Source: JACVRW01 sp963814095
GTDB lineage: Bacteria > Actinomycetota > Thermoleophilia > Solirubrobacterales > Thermoleophilaceae
NCBI GenBank assembly: GCA_963814095.1
Contig: CAWFBT010000014.1
Coordinates: 206,887 to 270,886 of the forward strand
Direction: 5' to 3'
DNA: 64,000 nt
This document shows, in pieces, positions 24,175 to 32,598 of the stretch; position 1 is the stretch's first letter; every line of letters starts with the position of its first letter. Below the pieces are notes generated by a model that ran no database searches, was not told the origin of the DNA, and worked only from the letters and a program-made list of their open reading frames with translations. Position numbers and translations under genes: made by a program.

Positions 24175-25323
24175 GTGCTCGCGCTCGCGATCGGGCTGTT
24201 CGTCGCGCTCGACGCGCCCGGGCTCGACCGGATCGGGGTGCCGGAGGAGAACCTCGCGGTCGAACGGACCGTGCTCGCGCCCGGCGAGATCGAGCTGCAC
24301 GTGCGCAACGACGGCGCCGATCCGGTCGAGGTCCGGCAGGTGATCGTCAACGACGGCTTTGCCGCCTTCACGCAGTCGACCGACGACATCGGCCGCCTCG
24401 GCGGTTCGACGATCGACGTGCAGTACCCGTGGATCGAGGGCCAGAACTACGAGGTGATCCTGCTCACGGCCACCGGGGCGACGATCACGCACGAGATCGA
24501 GGCCGCGGTGGAGACGCCGGACGCCGACCTCGGCTTCTACGGCCTGATGGCGCTCATCGGGCTGTACGTCGGGGTGATCCCGGTGGCGATCGGGATGCTC
24601 TGGCTTCCCTGGGTGCGCGGCGTCGATGCGCGCTGGATGCGCTTCCTGCTCGCGTTCACGATCGGCCTGCTCGCCTTCCTCGGAATCGACGCGCTGCTCG
24701 AGGGCACCGAGCTCGCCAACAGCGGGCCGAGCTCGTTCGGCGGCGCGGCGCTCGTCTGGCTCGGCGCGGCTTCCGCCTACCTCGCGCTGGCCGCGGTGGA
24801 CGGCTGGCTGAGGTCGCGGCGTGAGGGCCTCGAGGGGGAGGACGGGAGCGCAGCCGGCGGCGCACGAGCGTTCGGCTACCGCGCCGCGTTCCTCGTCGCG
24901 CTCGGCATCGGGCTGCACAACCTGGGGGAGGGCCTCGCGATCGGCTCGGCCTACGCGATCGGCTCGCTGGCGCTGGGCGCCGCGCTCGTCGTCGGCTTCG
25001 CCATCCACAACACCACCGAGGGGCTCGCGATCGTCGCGCCCGTTGCGCGCGAGGGACGGCCCCGTCTCGACCGGCTGGTGCTGCTGGGCGTGCTCGCCGG
25101 GGCGCCCGCCGTGCTCGGCGCCTGGATCGGCGCTTCCGCCTTCCACCCGAGCCTCGCCGCGCTCATGTTCGGCATAGGCGCCGGCGCGATCGCCCAGGTG
25201 GTCGTGCAGATCGCGCCGCAGGTGCGCGACGAGAGCGGCCGCTTCCTGCATCCGCTGGCGAGCGCGGGCCTGCTTGCCGGACTGCTCGTGATGTACGTGA
25301 CCGGCCTCCTGGTGTCCGTCTGA
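24175..25323 (+). CDS. ZIP-family metal transporter with extracytoplasmic domain
   Basis: A 382-residue protein: one N-terminal helix, a beta-rich periplasmic-side domain (about 22-110), then a helix, a further set of membrane helices and the ZIP core. The core carries ALGIGLHNLGEGLAIG and FAIHNTTEGLAIV, the H-N-x2-E-G metal-binding motifs of helices IV and V. It would import Zn/Fe/Mn or supply the oxidase. GTG at 24175 is the first start in frame; an upstream ATG (24107) encodes a plausible N-terminus but is out of frame, so the exact 5' end is uncertain. The stop overlaps the DtxR ATG. Confidence 0.82.
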   Translation: MLALAIGLFVALDAPGLDRIGVPEENLAVERTVLAPGEIELHVRNDGADPVEVRQVIVNDGFAAFTQSTDDIGRLGGSTIDVQYPWIEGQNYEVILLTATGATITHEIEAAVETPDADLGFYGLMALIGLYVGVIPVAIGMLWLPWVRGVDARWMRFLLAFTIGLLAFLGIDALLEGTELANSGPSSFGGAALVWLGAASAYLALAAVDGWLRSRREGLEGEDGSAAGGARAFGYRAAFLVALGIGLHNLGEGLAIGSAYAIGSLALGAALVVGFAIHNTTEGLAIVAPVAREGRPRLDRLVLLGVLAGAPAVLGAWIGASAFHPSLAALMFGIGAGAIAQVVVQIAPQVRDESGRFLHPLASAGLLAGLLVMYVTGLLVSV

Positions 25324-26000
25324 TGGCGACCAGGACCGAGACGAGCGAGATCACGGGCGCCGTCCAGGACTACGCGAAGGGGATCTGGTCGCTGGGACGG
25401 CGCGGGCGCGGGCCTGTATCCACGTCGGCGCTCGCCGAGCGGCTCGACGTGTCACCGGCGTCCGCATCGGCGATGATCAAGCGCCTCGAGGCGCTCGGGC
25501 TCGTCTCGCGCGAGCCCTACCACGGCGTGCGGCTCACGCGCGCGGGCGAGCGGGTGGCGCTCGAGGTGCTGCGCCACCATCGGCTGCTCGAGCTCTATCT
25601 CGCCGAGGCGCTCGGCATGCCGTGGGACCGCGTGCACGAGGAGGCCGAGGTGCTCGAGCATGCGATCTCGCCCGAGCTCTCCGAGCTGATCGCCGCCAAG
25701 CTGGGCAATCCGACTCACGATCCCCACGGGGACCCGATCCCGACCCTCGAGGGCGAGATCGACGAGCCGCCGTCGCGGGCGCTCGCCGACCTGCGGCCGG
25801 GCGAGCGCGGGACCTTCTCGCGCGTGTCGGACTCGAACCCCGAGATGCTGCGCTACCTGTCCGAGCGCGGAATCGCGCGCGGGGACGAGCTCGAGCTCAT
25901 CGGCCAGGAGCCCTTCGGCGGGCCGTTGACCGTGCGCGTAGGCGGCGTCGAGCACGCGCTCGGCGATCAGCTCGCCCGCGCGATGCGGATCGAGGCCTGA
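25323..26000 (+). CDS. DtxR/MntR-family metal-dependent regulator
   Basis: A 225-residue three-domain regulator: winged HTH (STSALAERLDVSPASASAMIKRLEALGLVSREPYHGVRLT, about 36-75), helical metal-binding/dimer domain with HHRLLELYL, HEEAEVLEHAIS and a conserved downstream H-D-P-H-G-D-P-I-P motif, and a C-terminal FeoA/SH3-like domain (about 150-225). Metal-loaded protein would bind TTAG-CTAA palindromes such as the one at 22901. The ATG overlaps the ZIP stop by one base, so it is the third gene of the operon. Confidence 0.88.
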   Translation: MATRTETSEITGAVQDYAKGIWSLGRRGRGPVSTSALAERLDVSPASASAMIKRLEALGLVSREPYHGVRLTRAGERVALEVLRHHRLLELYLAEALGMPWDRVHEEAEVLEHAISPELSELIAAKLGNPTHDPHGDPIPTLEGEIDEPPSRALADLRPGERGTFSRVSDSNPEMLRYLSERGIARGDELELIGQEPFGGPLTVRVGGVEHALGDQLARAMRIEA

Positions 26001-26021
26001 CCCTCGGTAGGGTTCCGCCCG

Positions 26022-26384
26022 ATGGCGCTTGCCGACTTCTTCCAGGGCGTGGTCGACACGCTTCCGCCGGACTGGACGCAGCTCGAGCTCGACCTGCGCA
26101 TCGCGGACGAGGATCGCTACATCGAGGCTGCGACGCTGCTCGTGACCATCAACGCGATGCCCTACTCGCAGGCCGACTGGCACTGGCGCATCCGCAGCGC
26201 ACATTCGTTCGGGCACGCGGCGGCCCCCGAGACGGTGCGCGGCACGCTGGCCCTGCTCGATGACAACGGCATCGAGGGCGAGCTCGTCGTGCGCGAGGCC
26301 CGCTCGGGGCGGGCGGAGGTCGTTCAGATGTGGGGCCGGCCCGAGTCCGTGCGCCAGGAGTTCCGCCGGCGGCGCGACCTTTAG
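26022..26384 (+). CDS. Conserved hypothetical protein
   Basis: A 120-residue soluble alpha/beta protein (MALADFFQGVVDTLPPDWTQLELDLRI... SFGHAAAPETVRGTLALLDDNGIEGELVVREAR). No signal peptide, helix bundle or catalytic motif is visible and I do not recognise a family. It follows the DtxR gene by 21 bp and precedes a short receiver-like gene, so all may be one transcript. Confidence 0.6.
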   Translation: MALADFFQGVVDTLPPDWTQLELDLRIADEDRYIEAATLLVTINAMPYSQADWHWRIRSAHSFGHAAAPETVRGTLALLDDNGIEGELVVREARSGRAEVVQMWGRPESVRQEFRRRRDL

Positions 26385-26389
26385 GCGCC

Positions 26390-26704
26390 GTGGCCCGCCT
26401 GGCGCTCGACTGCCCGGACCTGCTGTTCGGCTCGAAGCTGCAGGGCGCGCTGCGCGCGGCCGGTCACGAGCTCGTTCAGCCGGGGGAGGGGGCCGAGCTT
26501 CTGATCGTCGACCTCACGGCCGACCCGGAGGAGCGGATCGCGCGCTCGGCGGCGGCCGGGCTGCCGCGGCTCGGCTTCTACTCGCACGTGGAGCAGGAGG
26601 TGCGCCGCAGCGCGGAGGAGGCCGGCTTCGAGCGTGTCGTGCCGCGCTCGCGCATGGCGCGCGAGGCGCCCGCGCTCGTCGAGGCGATGCTCGCCGCCGG
26701 CTGA
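26390..26704 (+). CDS. Small receiver-like (CheY-fold) protein
   Basis: A 104-residue protein with alternating strands and helices: LALDCPDLLFGSKLQGALRAAGHEL, then AELLIVDLTADPEERIARSAAAGLPRLGFYSH and ending in the helix REAPALVEAMLAAG. The order resembles a response-regulator receiver, with Asp in LLIVDL at the phospho-acceptor position, but the N-terminal acidic pair and the K105-type Lys are not evident. It may be a degenerate receiver with no output domain. GTG start; five bases after the previous stop. Confidence 0.5.
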   Translation: MARLALDCPDLLFGSKLQGALRAAGHELVQPGEGAELLIVDLTADPEERIARSAAAGLPRLGFYSHVEQEVRRSAEEAGFERVVPRSRMAREAPALVEAMLAAG

Positions 26705-26711
26705 GCCGCGG

Positions 26712-27161
26712 CTAGTCGAGCGGGCGGTCGCCGATCCAGTAGCGCGGGCCCGGCCCGCCGCTGCCGGCGCGGTCACCGGGGTTGGAGAACTGGCAACGAT
26801 CGAGCGACAGGCAGCCGCAGCCGATGCACTCGGTCAGGCCGAGCTTCAGGCGCTCGAGCAGGGCGATGCGCTCGTCGATGCGCGCGGTCCAGCCGCTCGA
26901 CAGCCGCGACCAGTCGCGCCGCGTGGGGGCGCGGTCGGGCGGCAGCTTCGTCAGCTCGGCGCCGATCTCCTCGAGCGTGAGGCCAACGCGCTGCGCGAAG
27001 ACGATGAACGCGATCCGGCGCAGCACCGGGCGCTGGTAGCGCCGGTGCCCCGAGCCGGCTCGCTCCGAGCTGATCAGCCCGCGCTCCTCGTAGAAGCGAA
27101 GCGCTGACGCCGCCACGCCGCTGCGCTCCGCCACCTCGCCGATCGTGAGCAGCTCGGACAT
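26712..27161 (-). CDS. soxR: SoxR-type redox-sensing MerR regulator
   Basis: A 149-residue MerR-family protein: HTH (LTIGEVAERSGVAASALRFYEERGLI, 5-30), second wing region, long dimer helix (about 84-110), and the Fe-S cluster motif ECIGCGCLSLDRC with Cys112, 115, 117 and 123. The C-x2-C-x-C-x5-C spacing is exactly that of SoxR, so it should carry a [2Fe-2S] cluster and respond to redox-cycling compounds. In actinobacteria SoxR controls nearby or scattered oxidoreductases/exporters; which targets it has here is unknown. Confidence 0.9.
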   Translation of the reverse strand: MSELLTIGEVAERSGVAASALRFYEERGLISSERAGSGHRRYQRPVLRRIAFIVFAQRVGLTLEEIGAELTKLPPDRAPTRRDWSRLSSGWTARIDERIALLERLKLGLTECIGCGCLSLDRCQFSNPGDRAGSGGPGPRYWIGDRPLD

Positions 27162-27181
27162 TGAAGCTCACTTTAGCTTGA
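27162..27181. promoter_or_regulatory. Candidate SoxR operator
   Basis: TGAAGCT-cacttt-AGCTTGA is an inverted repeat directly upstream of the soxR start, with 5 perfect pairs and one mismatch per extended arm. Its size fits a MerR/SoxR dyad (about 18-20 bp). It also covers the 3' end of the substrate-binding protein gene, so this is a moderate prediction. Confidence 0.4.
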
Positions 27182-28117
27182 GGGAGGTAGCAGGAAGGCG
27201 CGATCGACGTCGGGGGGCGCGTCGAGGATGCCGAAACGGGCGTCGAACTCGGCCCAGGCCTCCAGCGCGCCGCGGTCGAGCACGAGCGGTGGGCGCAGCG
27301 CCGGCGCAACGGCGGTCAACTCGGCCTCGATCAGCGGCTCGTCGGCGCCGGAGGCGCGCACGATGTCGTCGACCGCCGCCGGCCGGTCGGCGAGTGCGGC
27401 GCGCGTCCCGGCCCGCAGCGCGGCGAGCGTGTCGTCGACGAGATCCCGCTCGTCGTCGAGCGTGTCCCGCTCGACTGCCAGCACCAGCTCGGGGTAGCGC
27501 GGCGCACCGAACTCGTCGACGCGGAACTCGCGCGTCTCGACGCCGCGCTCGCGCAGCGCGACCCCCTCGACGTTCCAGAACGAGACCACGGCATCCACGC
27601 GCCCGGTGATCAGCGCGGGCACGGCCGAGAAGCCGATCGTCAGCGTCCGGACCTGCGAGAAGTCGCCGCCGTCGTCCTCGACCACCGCGCGCAGGAGCGC
27701 CTCGTCGGAGGGCAGGCCGGTCACGCCGACGCGCCGCCCCACGAGGTCGCGCGGGCGCCCCACCTCGCCTGAGCGCGCGATCACCGCGGCCAGCGGCCGC
27801 TGGACGAGCGCGCCGACCCCGACGACGTCGCGGCCGCGCTCGCGCGCGAGGCCGAGATCGTGGATGTCGACGACGGCCATGTCGGCGCGCCCCGCGGCAA
27901 GCAGCTTCAGCGAGTCGGTCGAGGCGGACGGCACGCGGATCTCGATGTCGACCCCGTTGTCCTCGTCGAGCCCGAGCCGATCAGCCGCGTAGATGCCGGC
28001 GTGCACGGCGTTCGGCTGGAAGTCGAGCGCCAGTGAAACCTGCTGCGCCCCGCTCTCGGAACCGCCTCCGCACGACGCCAGCGGCAGCAGCAGAACGAGC
28101 AACAGGAGCCGGCGCAC
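27173..28117 (-). CDS. ABC-type substrate-binding lipoprotein, NMT1/THI5-like
   Basis: A 314-residue lipoprotein: signal RRLLLLVLLLPLASC with lipobox LASC, then an NMT1/THI5-type periplasmic binding fold: VSLALDFQPNAVHAGIYAADRLGL matches proteins binding hydroxymethylpyrimidine, alkanesulfonates or nitrate-type ligands; the LDFxPNxxHxGxxxA pattern is closest to HMP-binding ThiY-type proteins. No permease or ATPase gene is next to it, so it is an orphan or partners elsewhere. GTG start at 28117. Confidence 0.8.
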   Translation of the reverse strand: MRRLLLLVLLLPLASCGGGSESGAQQVSLALDFQPNAVHAGIYAADRLGLDEDNGVDIEIRVPSASTDSLKLLAAGRADMAVVDIHDLGLARERGRDVVGVGALVQRPLAAVIARSGEVGRPRDLVGRRVGVTGLPSDEALLRAVVEDDGGDFSQVRTLTIGFSAVPALITGRVDAVVSFWNVEGVALRERGVETREFRVDEFGAPRYPELVLAVERDTLDDERDLVDDTLAALRAGTRAALADRPAAVDDIVRASGADEPLIEAELTAVAPALRPPLVLDRGALEAWAEFDARFGILDAPPDVDRAFLLPPSS

Positions 28118-28159
28118 GGCGGACAAGGGTATGCGGCGTCCGCGGCGAACCCGCACAGC

Positions 28160-28897
28160 GTGGAGGACCGCGGGCCCGCCGCATACATCGCCGAGTTCGT
28201 CGGCACCCTGCTGCTCGTCTTCTTCATCTGCGCGGCCGTGTCGCTGTACGGGCCCGAACCATCGCCGGTGAATCCGAACCCGTTCGTGGACTTCGGCGTG
28301 ATCGGGCTCGTCCACGTGCTCGTCCTCTTCGTGCTGATTCAGACGCTGGCCGTCGTCTCGGGCGCGCACTTCAACCCGGCCGTGACGGTGGCGCTGACGG
28401 CGCTGCGCCAGATCAAGTTCCCGGACGCCGCGATCTACATCCTGGCCCAGCTCGCCGGCGCGGTCGCCGGGGCCCTGCTGACGAAGGCGATCCTGCTCGA
28501 CGAGGGCAACGTGGAGAACTACGGCGCCCCCGCGGTCACGAACGTCATCGACGGCGCCGCCTTCCCGGGCATGGTGGTCGAGGCGCTCGGCACCTTCTTC
28601 CTCCTGTGGGCGATCATCGGCGTCGCCGTCCACCCCCGGGCCGCCAAGGACTGGGCCGCCTTCGCTATCGGCGGCGCGCTCGGCATGGGGGTGATGGTGC
28701 TCGCGCCGATCACCGGGGCGGGCTTCAACCCGGCGCGCAGCTTCGGTCCGATGCTCGTCTCGGGCGCCTGGGATGACTTTCTCTTCGTCTACCTGTTCGG
28801 CCCACTGATCGGGGCGCTGGCGGCGGCGGTCGTCTACTTCTACCTGTTCGTGCAGCCCGGCAAGAAGGGCGAGCAGGGCATGACGCCGGTCGGCTAG
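28160..28897 (+). CDS. Aquaporin/MIP-family channel
   Basis: A 245-residue channel with six transmembrane helices and the two NPA half-helices: SGAHFNPAVT (about residue 72) and GAGFNPARSFGP (about 193). The conserved R after the second NPA (NPAR) is the selectivity-filter Arg. Two in-frame GTG-type starts exist; 28160 gives a short cytoplasmic N-terminus. It conducts water or small neutral solutes. It stands alone between divergent and downstream unrelated genes. Confidence 0.9.
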   Translation: MEDRGPAAYIAEFVGTLLLVFFICAAVSLYGPEPSPVNPNPFVDFGVIGLVHVLVLFVLIQTLAVVSGAHFNPAVTVALTALRQIKFPDAAIYILAQLAGAVAGALLTKAILLDEGNVENYGAPAVTNVIDGAAFPGMVVEALGTFFLLWAIIGVAVHPRAAKDWAAFAIGGALGMGVMVLAPITGAGFNPARSFGPMLVSGAWDDFLFVYLFGPLIGALAAAVVYFYLFVQPGKKGEQGMTPVG

Positions 28898-28975
28898 CGC
28901 CCGGTCACACGACTTTCACGACCTGTTTGCACGGTCTTCACCGACGTCCGGAGTGCGTTGGCACACTGGCGGTGA

Positions 28976-30163
28976 ATGGCCGTTCGCCGCCGCGAGCTGA
29001 TCGGGATGGGACTTGGAGGAGTGGCGGCCGTGACGCTCGGGGCCGCCTTCTGGGACGACCTGTTCGGCGAGGCCGAGAGCCGGCCGCTCCGCACCGGCCC
29101 CGGCTATGGGCCGCTCGCCCCGCCCGACGAGCACGGCATCCGGCTCCCGAACGGCTTCCGCTCGCGGATCGTCGCGCGTGGCAACGAGCCGGTGCCCGGC
29201 ACGGACTACCGCTGGCACATCGCCTCCGACGGCATGGCCGCGTTCCCGCGCGAGGACGGCGGGTTCGTGCTCGTCTCCAACTCGGAGACGCTCGAGGGCG
29301 GCGCATCCGCCCTCCGCTTCGGGCGCGACGGTCGTGTGGAGGACGCCTACCGGATCCTCTCCGGAACGTCCCAGAACTGCTCCGGCGGCGGGACGCCCTG
29401 GGGGACCTGGCTCTCGTGCGAGGAGGTGGACGATGGGCGCGTCTGGGAATGCGACCCGAGTGGGCGCCGGCGCGCGGTGGTGCACCCGGCGATGGGTGTC
29501 TTCAAGCACGAGGCCGCCGCGGTCGATCCGCGCGACAGGCGCGTCTACCTGACCGAGGACCTCGAGAAGGGCGGCCTGTATCGCTACACGCCCAGCGACT
29601 GGCCCGACCTCTCCAAGGGCCGCCTCGAGATCGCGCGTGCGGAGGGCGCCGCCGTCGAGTGGATCGAGCTCCCCGATCCGCTCGCCCGCCGCGAGGACAC
29701 GCGCCGCCAGGTCCCCGGCTCGCTACAGCTCCAGCGCGGCGAGGGGATCTGGCTCGACGGGCACACGCTCTACGTCTCGACCACGATGGACCATCGCGTC
29801 CACGCCTACGACACCAGGCGTGAGCGCATCGAGGTGATCTACGACGGGCTCGCCACGCGCAGCGCGCCGCTCCTGCGCGTCGATCAGATGACCGGCTCGC
29901 GCGCCGGGGAGATCTTCGTCTGCGAGGACATCGCGACGGACGAGATCGACATGGGCGTGATCGATCGCCAGCGGCGCGTGTCGCGGTTCCTGTCCATCAC
30001 GGGGCCGCAGCACGAGCGCTCCGAGCTCACGGGCGTGACCTTCGACCCGAGCGGCCGGCGAATGTTCGTCTCCTCGCAGCGGGCCTTCCCGGAGAGCGAG
30101 TTGTTGCCCGGGCCAGGCGCGATCTACGAGATCACGGGCCCGTTCAAGGGCGCCGCGGCGTAG
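28976..30163 (+). CDS. PhoX-like (DUF839) exported protein
   Basis: A 395-residue protein with a Tat-like N-terminus (VRRRELIGMGLGGVAAVTLGAA) and the DUF839/PhoX propeller: NCSGGGTPWGTWLSCEE is the signature with the conserved C-x-G-G-x-T-PWGTWLSCEE segment, followed by KHEAAAVDP and YLTEDL, which in PhoX hold Ca/Fe cofactors. PhoX enzymes are exported Ca-dependent phosphatases, but many DUF839 members are untested. The protein is shorter than PhoX proper. Confidence 0.82.
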   Translation: MAVRRRELIGMGLGGVAAVTLGAAFWDDLFGEAESRPLRTGPGYGPLAPPDEHGIRLPNGFRSRIVARGNEPVPGTDYRWHIASDGMAAFPREDGGFVLVSNSETLEGGASALRFGRDGRVEDAYRILSGTSQNCSGGGTPWGTWLSCEEVDDGRVWECDPSGRRRAVVHPAMGVFKHEAAAVDPRDRRVYLTEDLEKGGLYRYTPSDWPDLSKGRLEIARAEGAAVEWIELPDPLARREDTRRQVPGSLQLQRGEGIWLDGHTLYVSTTMDHRVHAYDTRRERIEVIYDGLATRSAPLLRVDQMTGSRAGEIFVCEDIATDEIDMGVIDRQRRVSRFLSITGPQHERSELTGVTFDPSGRRMFVSSQRAFPESELLPGPGAIYEITGPFKGAAA

Positions 30164-30172
30164 CGCGCCACG

Positions 30173-30925
30173 TCAGCGAAACAGGTCCTGCTCGGGCGCG
30201 CGCAGCAGCGCCACCGCTCCCGGCCCGTCGTCGGGCGTCACGTGTCGGTCGAGCCCGCGTACGAGCACGGCCGGCTCGAGCGAGTCCTTCGCGCGCGCCA
30301 GGTCGGCCGCGCCCGCAGCGGCGTCGGCGATTGCGATCGAGCTCACGCGCAGCTCCCGCCCGAAGGCGTCCGGCCGCCCGTGCCAGTGGTCGATTGCGGT
30401 CAGGCCTGCCACGCCGATCGCGACGTCCGTCTGGCCGACCCTCCAGGCGCGCCCGAACGAGTCGGCGACGACCACCGCCGGCCGCACGCCGCGCAGCGCC
30501 GCGATCCCGGCCCGCAACCGGCGCGCCGACGCGTCGGGGTCCTCGGGGAGCAGCACCAGCTCGCCCGGGGTGCCGGCGTTCGACTGGTCGACGCCCGCGT
30601 TCGCGCATACGAAGCCGTGACGAGTGACGCAGATCAGCACGCCGTCGACCGCGCGCAGCAGCTCGGCCGACTCGTCGAGCACCGCCTGCACGAGCCGGGC
30701 GTCCTTGGCGTGCTCGGCGGCGAGCGCGCGGGCTCGCTCGCCGGGCTCGATCGCGTCCAGGCGCCGTACCCTGCCCTCGGCCTTCGACACGACCTTGTGC
30801 GCCACGACGAGCACGTCGCCGTCCCCGAGGTCGGCGGGGGCGGCGTGGGCTATGTGCGCGGCTAGGTCGTCGCCGGGCGCGAGCGCGGGCAGCGCGGGCA
30901 GGGCAACGCAGGTGAGCTGGGCCAC
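30173..30925 (-). CDS. cofE: Coenzyme F420-0:L-glutamate ligase
   Basis: A 250-residue CofE/FbiB-N domain protein. DVLVVAHKVVSKAEGRV, the TRHGFVCANAGVDQSNAG motif and VVVADSFGRAWRVGQTDVAIGVAGL are the GTP- and metal-binding segments. It adds glutamates to F420-0. Actinobacterial FbiB usually has a C-terminal nitroreductase-like domain; this protein is CofE-only, so the final FMN-dependent reduction step would be elsewhere. Same strand and order as cofC and cofD. GTG start. Confidence 0.93.
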   Translation of the reverse strand: MAQLTCVALPALPALAPGDDLAAHIAHAAPADLGDGDVLVVAHKVVSKAEGRVRRLDAIEPGERARALAAEHAKDARLVQAVLDESAELLRAVDGVLICVTRHGFVCANAGVDQSNAGTPGELVLLPEDPDASARRLRAGIAALRGVRPAVVVADSFGRAWRVGQTDVAIGVAGLTAIDHWHGRPDAFGRELRVSSIAIADAAAGAADLARAKDSLEPAVLVRGLDRHVTPDDGPGAVALLRAPEQDLFR

Positions 30926-30953
30926 GGCCGGGAGACTAGGCGCGCGGCTGAAT

Positions 30954-31643
30954 TCAGGCCGAGGCCGACGCGACGCGCGTGGCCGACGCGCGTGCCCGCG
31001 AGCGGTCGAGCTGGCGCAGCGCGCCGCGCGTCGAGGCTGCTTGGCCGCGGCGCTCGTCGAGCGCGGCCGAGAGATCGGCGAGGTCGTCGGGCGTGTCGAC
31101 GTCGAACATCAGCGCCGAGATCCGCGCGACCGCGTGCTCGAGCCCGGCGTCGCGGGCCGCGGCCACGTGGCGCTCGAAGCTGCCCGGCCCAAAGCTCGGG
31201 GCGATCACGTCGGGCGGTGTGATCAGCAGCGCGTTGGTGCCGGTGCCGTGGCGGTCGGGAACGATCGCCACGGGAGCGTCGAGCTCGAGGAGCGCGACCA
31301 CGTCGTCGGGTTCGACGAGCGGCGTGTCGCCCGGAACGAGCAGGACGCGCTCGTAGCCGGCTGCCTGCGCGTAGCGGATGCCGATCAGCGCGGCCTCCGA
31401 CTGCCCCGCCTGTTCGGTGTCGCGCAGCACCTGGACGCGCTCCCCGAGCGCCGCCGACTCGGCGACCCGATCGGATGTGACCACCGCCACGGCGTCGAGT
31501 CCCGGCACATGCCGCAGCGAGGTCAGGACGTCGGAGAACATCGCCTGCGCGAGCGCCTGCCGCGAGCCCGCGCCGAGCAGCCCGGCGAGACGCTGCTTCG
31601 CCGCGTTGAAGCTCTTGACCGGGAGGATCGCGATCGTTCTCAT
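30954..31643 (-). CDS. cofC: 2-phospho-L-lactate (phosphoenolpyruvate) guanylyltransferase
   Basis: A 229-residue nucleotidyltransferase matching CofC/FbiD: IAILPVKSFNAAKQRLAGLL at the N-terminus (Lys of the PVKSF motif), VLLVPGDTPLVEPDD with the metal Asp, and DRHGTGTNALLITPP, the family hallmark. It makes the activated GDP-lactate or GDP-enolpyruvate moiety used by CofD. The extra C-terminal stretch after FDVDTPDDLADL is low complexity. Confidence 0.92.
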   Translation of the reverse strand: MRTIAILPVKSFNAAKQRLAGLLGAGSRQALAQAMFSDVLTSLRHVPGLDAVAVVTSDRVAESAALGERVQVLRDTEQAGQSEAALIGIRYAQAAGYERVLLVPGDTPLVEPDDVVALLELDAPVAIVPDRHGTGTNALLITPPDVIAPSFGPGSFERHVAAARDAGLEHAVARISALMFDVDTPDDLADLSAALDERRGQAASTRGALRQLDRSRARASATRVASASA

Positions 31644-31698
31644 AGGAGACGGCCGGCGGGTCAGTCGAGACTAGCGCGCATGCGCTTCCGGCCTCGCC

Positions 31699-32598
31699 TC
31701 AGCCCGCGAGCTTCGCCGCAAAGTCGAGGGTGTTCGTCGCAAGCGCAACGCGCTGCTCGAGGCTGCCCATCAGCGTGTCGGTGACGAGGCAATCGATGCC
31801 CGCCACCTGCTCGTCGGCCACGATCCCGTCCAGCACGTCCCCATAGGCCTTGGCGATGCCGGCGGCGTTCGTCTCGATGCCGGCGAAGTGGCAGAAGTCG
31901 TCCGTCGGGCCCTTGAGCGTGCGCCCGCCCACGAACGGGCTCACCGCGACCACCGGCGCAGCGGCCTCCCGAAGCGCGGCCGAGATGCCCGGCAACGCCA
32001 GGATCGGGCCGATCGAGATGACCGGATTCGAGGGGCCGATGACGATCGCGTCAGCCGCCGCGATCGCATCGAGCACCGCGGCGCTCGGACGCGCCACGTC
32101 GAGGCCGCGCAGCTCGACCGACTCGACGGGCCCCTCGGCGTGCTCGACGATCATGAACTCCTGAAACGGCAGGGTTCGCCCACGCGCGCCCACCCAGGTC
32201 GTGACCGGCTCGTCCGACATCGGCAGCACGCGCGCCCGCGCGCCGAGCGCCGCCGTCACGGCAGCCTGCGCCTCCGTGAGGCTCGCGCCCGCCCGCAGCC
32301 GCTCGGTGCGCACCAGGCAGCTCGCCAGGTCGCGGTCGCCGAGGCGGAACCAGTGCGGCGCTCCGGTCGCCTCGAGCGCCTCCATCACCTTCCAGGTGTC
32401 GTCGCGCAGGCCCCAACCGCGCTCGTCGATCGCGTCGGCGAGCCAGTAGGTCACGAGGTCGGGATCGGGCGAGACGTGCACGCCGTAGACCTCGACGTCG
32501 TCCGCCGTGTTGGCGACGACCGTGAGCTCGGCGGCCACGTCGAGCAGGCCGCGGGCGAGCTTGGCGCCGCCCGTGCCGCCGGAGAGCAGGAGCGTCAG
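31699..32598 (-). CDS. cofD: 2-phospho-L-lactate transferase
   Basis: A 299-residue CofD/FbiA protein: SGGTGGAKLARGL (nucleotide loop), VVANTADDVEVYGVHVSPDPD, GLRDDTWKVMEAL, FRLGDRDLA and the C-terminal VTDTLMG. It transfers the lactyl or enolpyruvyl phosphate to Fo. No ATG, GTG or TTG precedes the glycine loop in frame. A CTG at 32598-32596 overlaps the upstream SDR stop (CTGA) and is preceded by GAGGAG at the right distance, so CTG is the probable start. A start at the GTG 32538 would delete the glycine-rich loop. Confidence 0.9.
   Translation of the reverse strand: MTLLLSGGTGGAKLARGLLDVAAELTVVANTADDVEVYGVHVSPDPDLVTYWLADAIDERGWGLRDDTWKVMEALEATGAPHWFRLGDRDLASCLVRTERLRAGASLTEAQAAVTAALGARARVLPMSDEPVTTWVGARGRTLPFQEFMIVEHAEGPVESVELRGLDVARPSAAVLDAIAAADAIVIGPSNPVISIGPILALPGISAALREAAAPVVAVSPFVGGRTLKGPTDDFCHFAGIETNAAGIAKAYGDVLDGIVADEQVAGIDCLVTDTLMGSLEQRVALATNTLDFAAKLAG

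Noticed and set aside
23969..24343. A separate gene starting with ATG at 23971 or 24107
   Set aside because: The first part lies in the palindrome and the frame then runs out of phase with the conserved ZIP domain; it more likely reflects a misplaced ZIP start.
26390..26704. A functional stand-alone response regulator
   Set aside because: Only one of the three key acidic/Lys positions is apparent, so the gene is annotated as receiver-like without assuming phosphorylation.
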